From: Allomyces macrogynus ATCC 38327
Taxonomy: Eukaryota; Blastocladiomycota; Blastocladiomycetes; Blastocladiales; Blastocladiaceae
DNA: 55,069 nucleotides
Direction of reading: 5' to 3'
Assembly: GCA_000151295.1 (NCBI GenBank)
Contig: GG745335.1
Location: 567,662-622,730 of the forward strand
The notes beneath the pieces were generated by a model. It was given only the letters and a program-made list of their open reading frames with translations, had not been told where the DNA came from and made no database searches. Below are positions 55,047 through 55,069 of this stretch, piece after piece; position 1 is the stretch's first letter, and each line of letters opens with the position of its first letter. The position numbers were made by a program, and so were the translations under genes.

Positions 55047-55069
55047 AACCGCGAACCCCGACCGAGTTC

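Noticed and set aside
1..55069. tRNA, rRNA, CRISPR or transposon features
   Set aside because: No cloverleaf with a GTTCGA-type arm, no rRNA core sequence, no spaced direct repeats, and no transposase, integrase or reverse transcriptase motifs were seen by eye; a covariance-model scan was not possible.

Overview
The window looks like nuclear DNA of a fungus, most likely an early-diverging zoosporic lineage such as Blastocladiomycota; the phylum is an inference. Evidence for a fungus: a mitochondrial homoaconitase of the alpha-aminoadipate lysine pathway, a four-RRM Mrn1/Nrd1 protein, a Pcl-type cyclin and a secreted lysozyme-like enzyme with a CBM19-like module. Coding regions are GC-rich and genes lie close together on both strands. 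Introns are short (mostly 66-98 nt), with GTACGT or GTGCGT donors and often a CTGAC or CTAAC branch site near a CAG/TAG acceptor.

Left part (1-22 kb), in order: the first exons of a probable FG nucleoporin (-); a ZIP9-type zinc transporter (-); an RBM25-like splicing factor, RRM plus PWI (-); a helical-repeat/BTB protein (+); an SLMAP/Far10-like FHA, coiled-coil and membrane-anchor protein (+); a membrane-anchored kelch protein (+) with frame breaks; a FAM210/DUF1279 mitochondrial protein (-); a Pcl-type cyclin (+); and Mrn1/Nrd1 (-).

Middle part (22.9-39.1 kb): six head-to-tail paralogous genes, all on the minus strand, for a seven-transmembrane family I cannot assign to a named family. Predicted topology is N-out. 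Each has one Cys just before TM3 and one in the TM4-TM5 loop, the positions of the disulfide of classical G-protein-coupled receptors. A basic TM3/TM4 loop replaces DRY. Each copy has a conserved TM5-TM6 loop, one phase-0 intron at the TM6/TM7 border and a long C-tail with shared motifs. Copies 2-5 look intact. The two outer copies carry stops at conserved Trp codons (TAG in copy 1, TGA in copy 6), and copy 1 also has frame breaks. This array is the most unusual content of the window.

Right part (40-55 kb): a large Ser/Thr kinase with long inserts (+, one frame break near its end), a secreted GH19/lysozyme-like enzyme with a Pro-rich linker (+), a four-TM membrane protein (+), homoaconitase LYS4 (+) and a PPP4R4-like HEAT-repeat phosphatase regulator (+). 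Apart from the array these are ordinary nuclear genes with no operon logic. RBM25/BTB, FAM210/cyclin and receptor 6/kinase are divergent pairs sharing upstream regions. Several genes are broken by one extra base, often in a T run, so sequence or assembly error must be considered before calling them pseudogenes.
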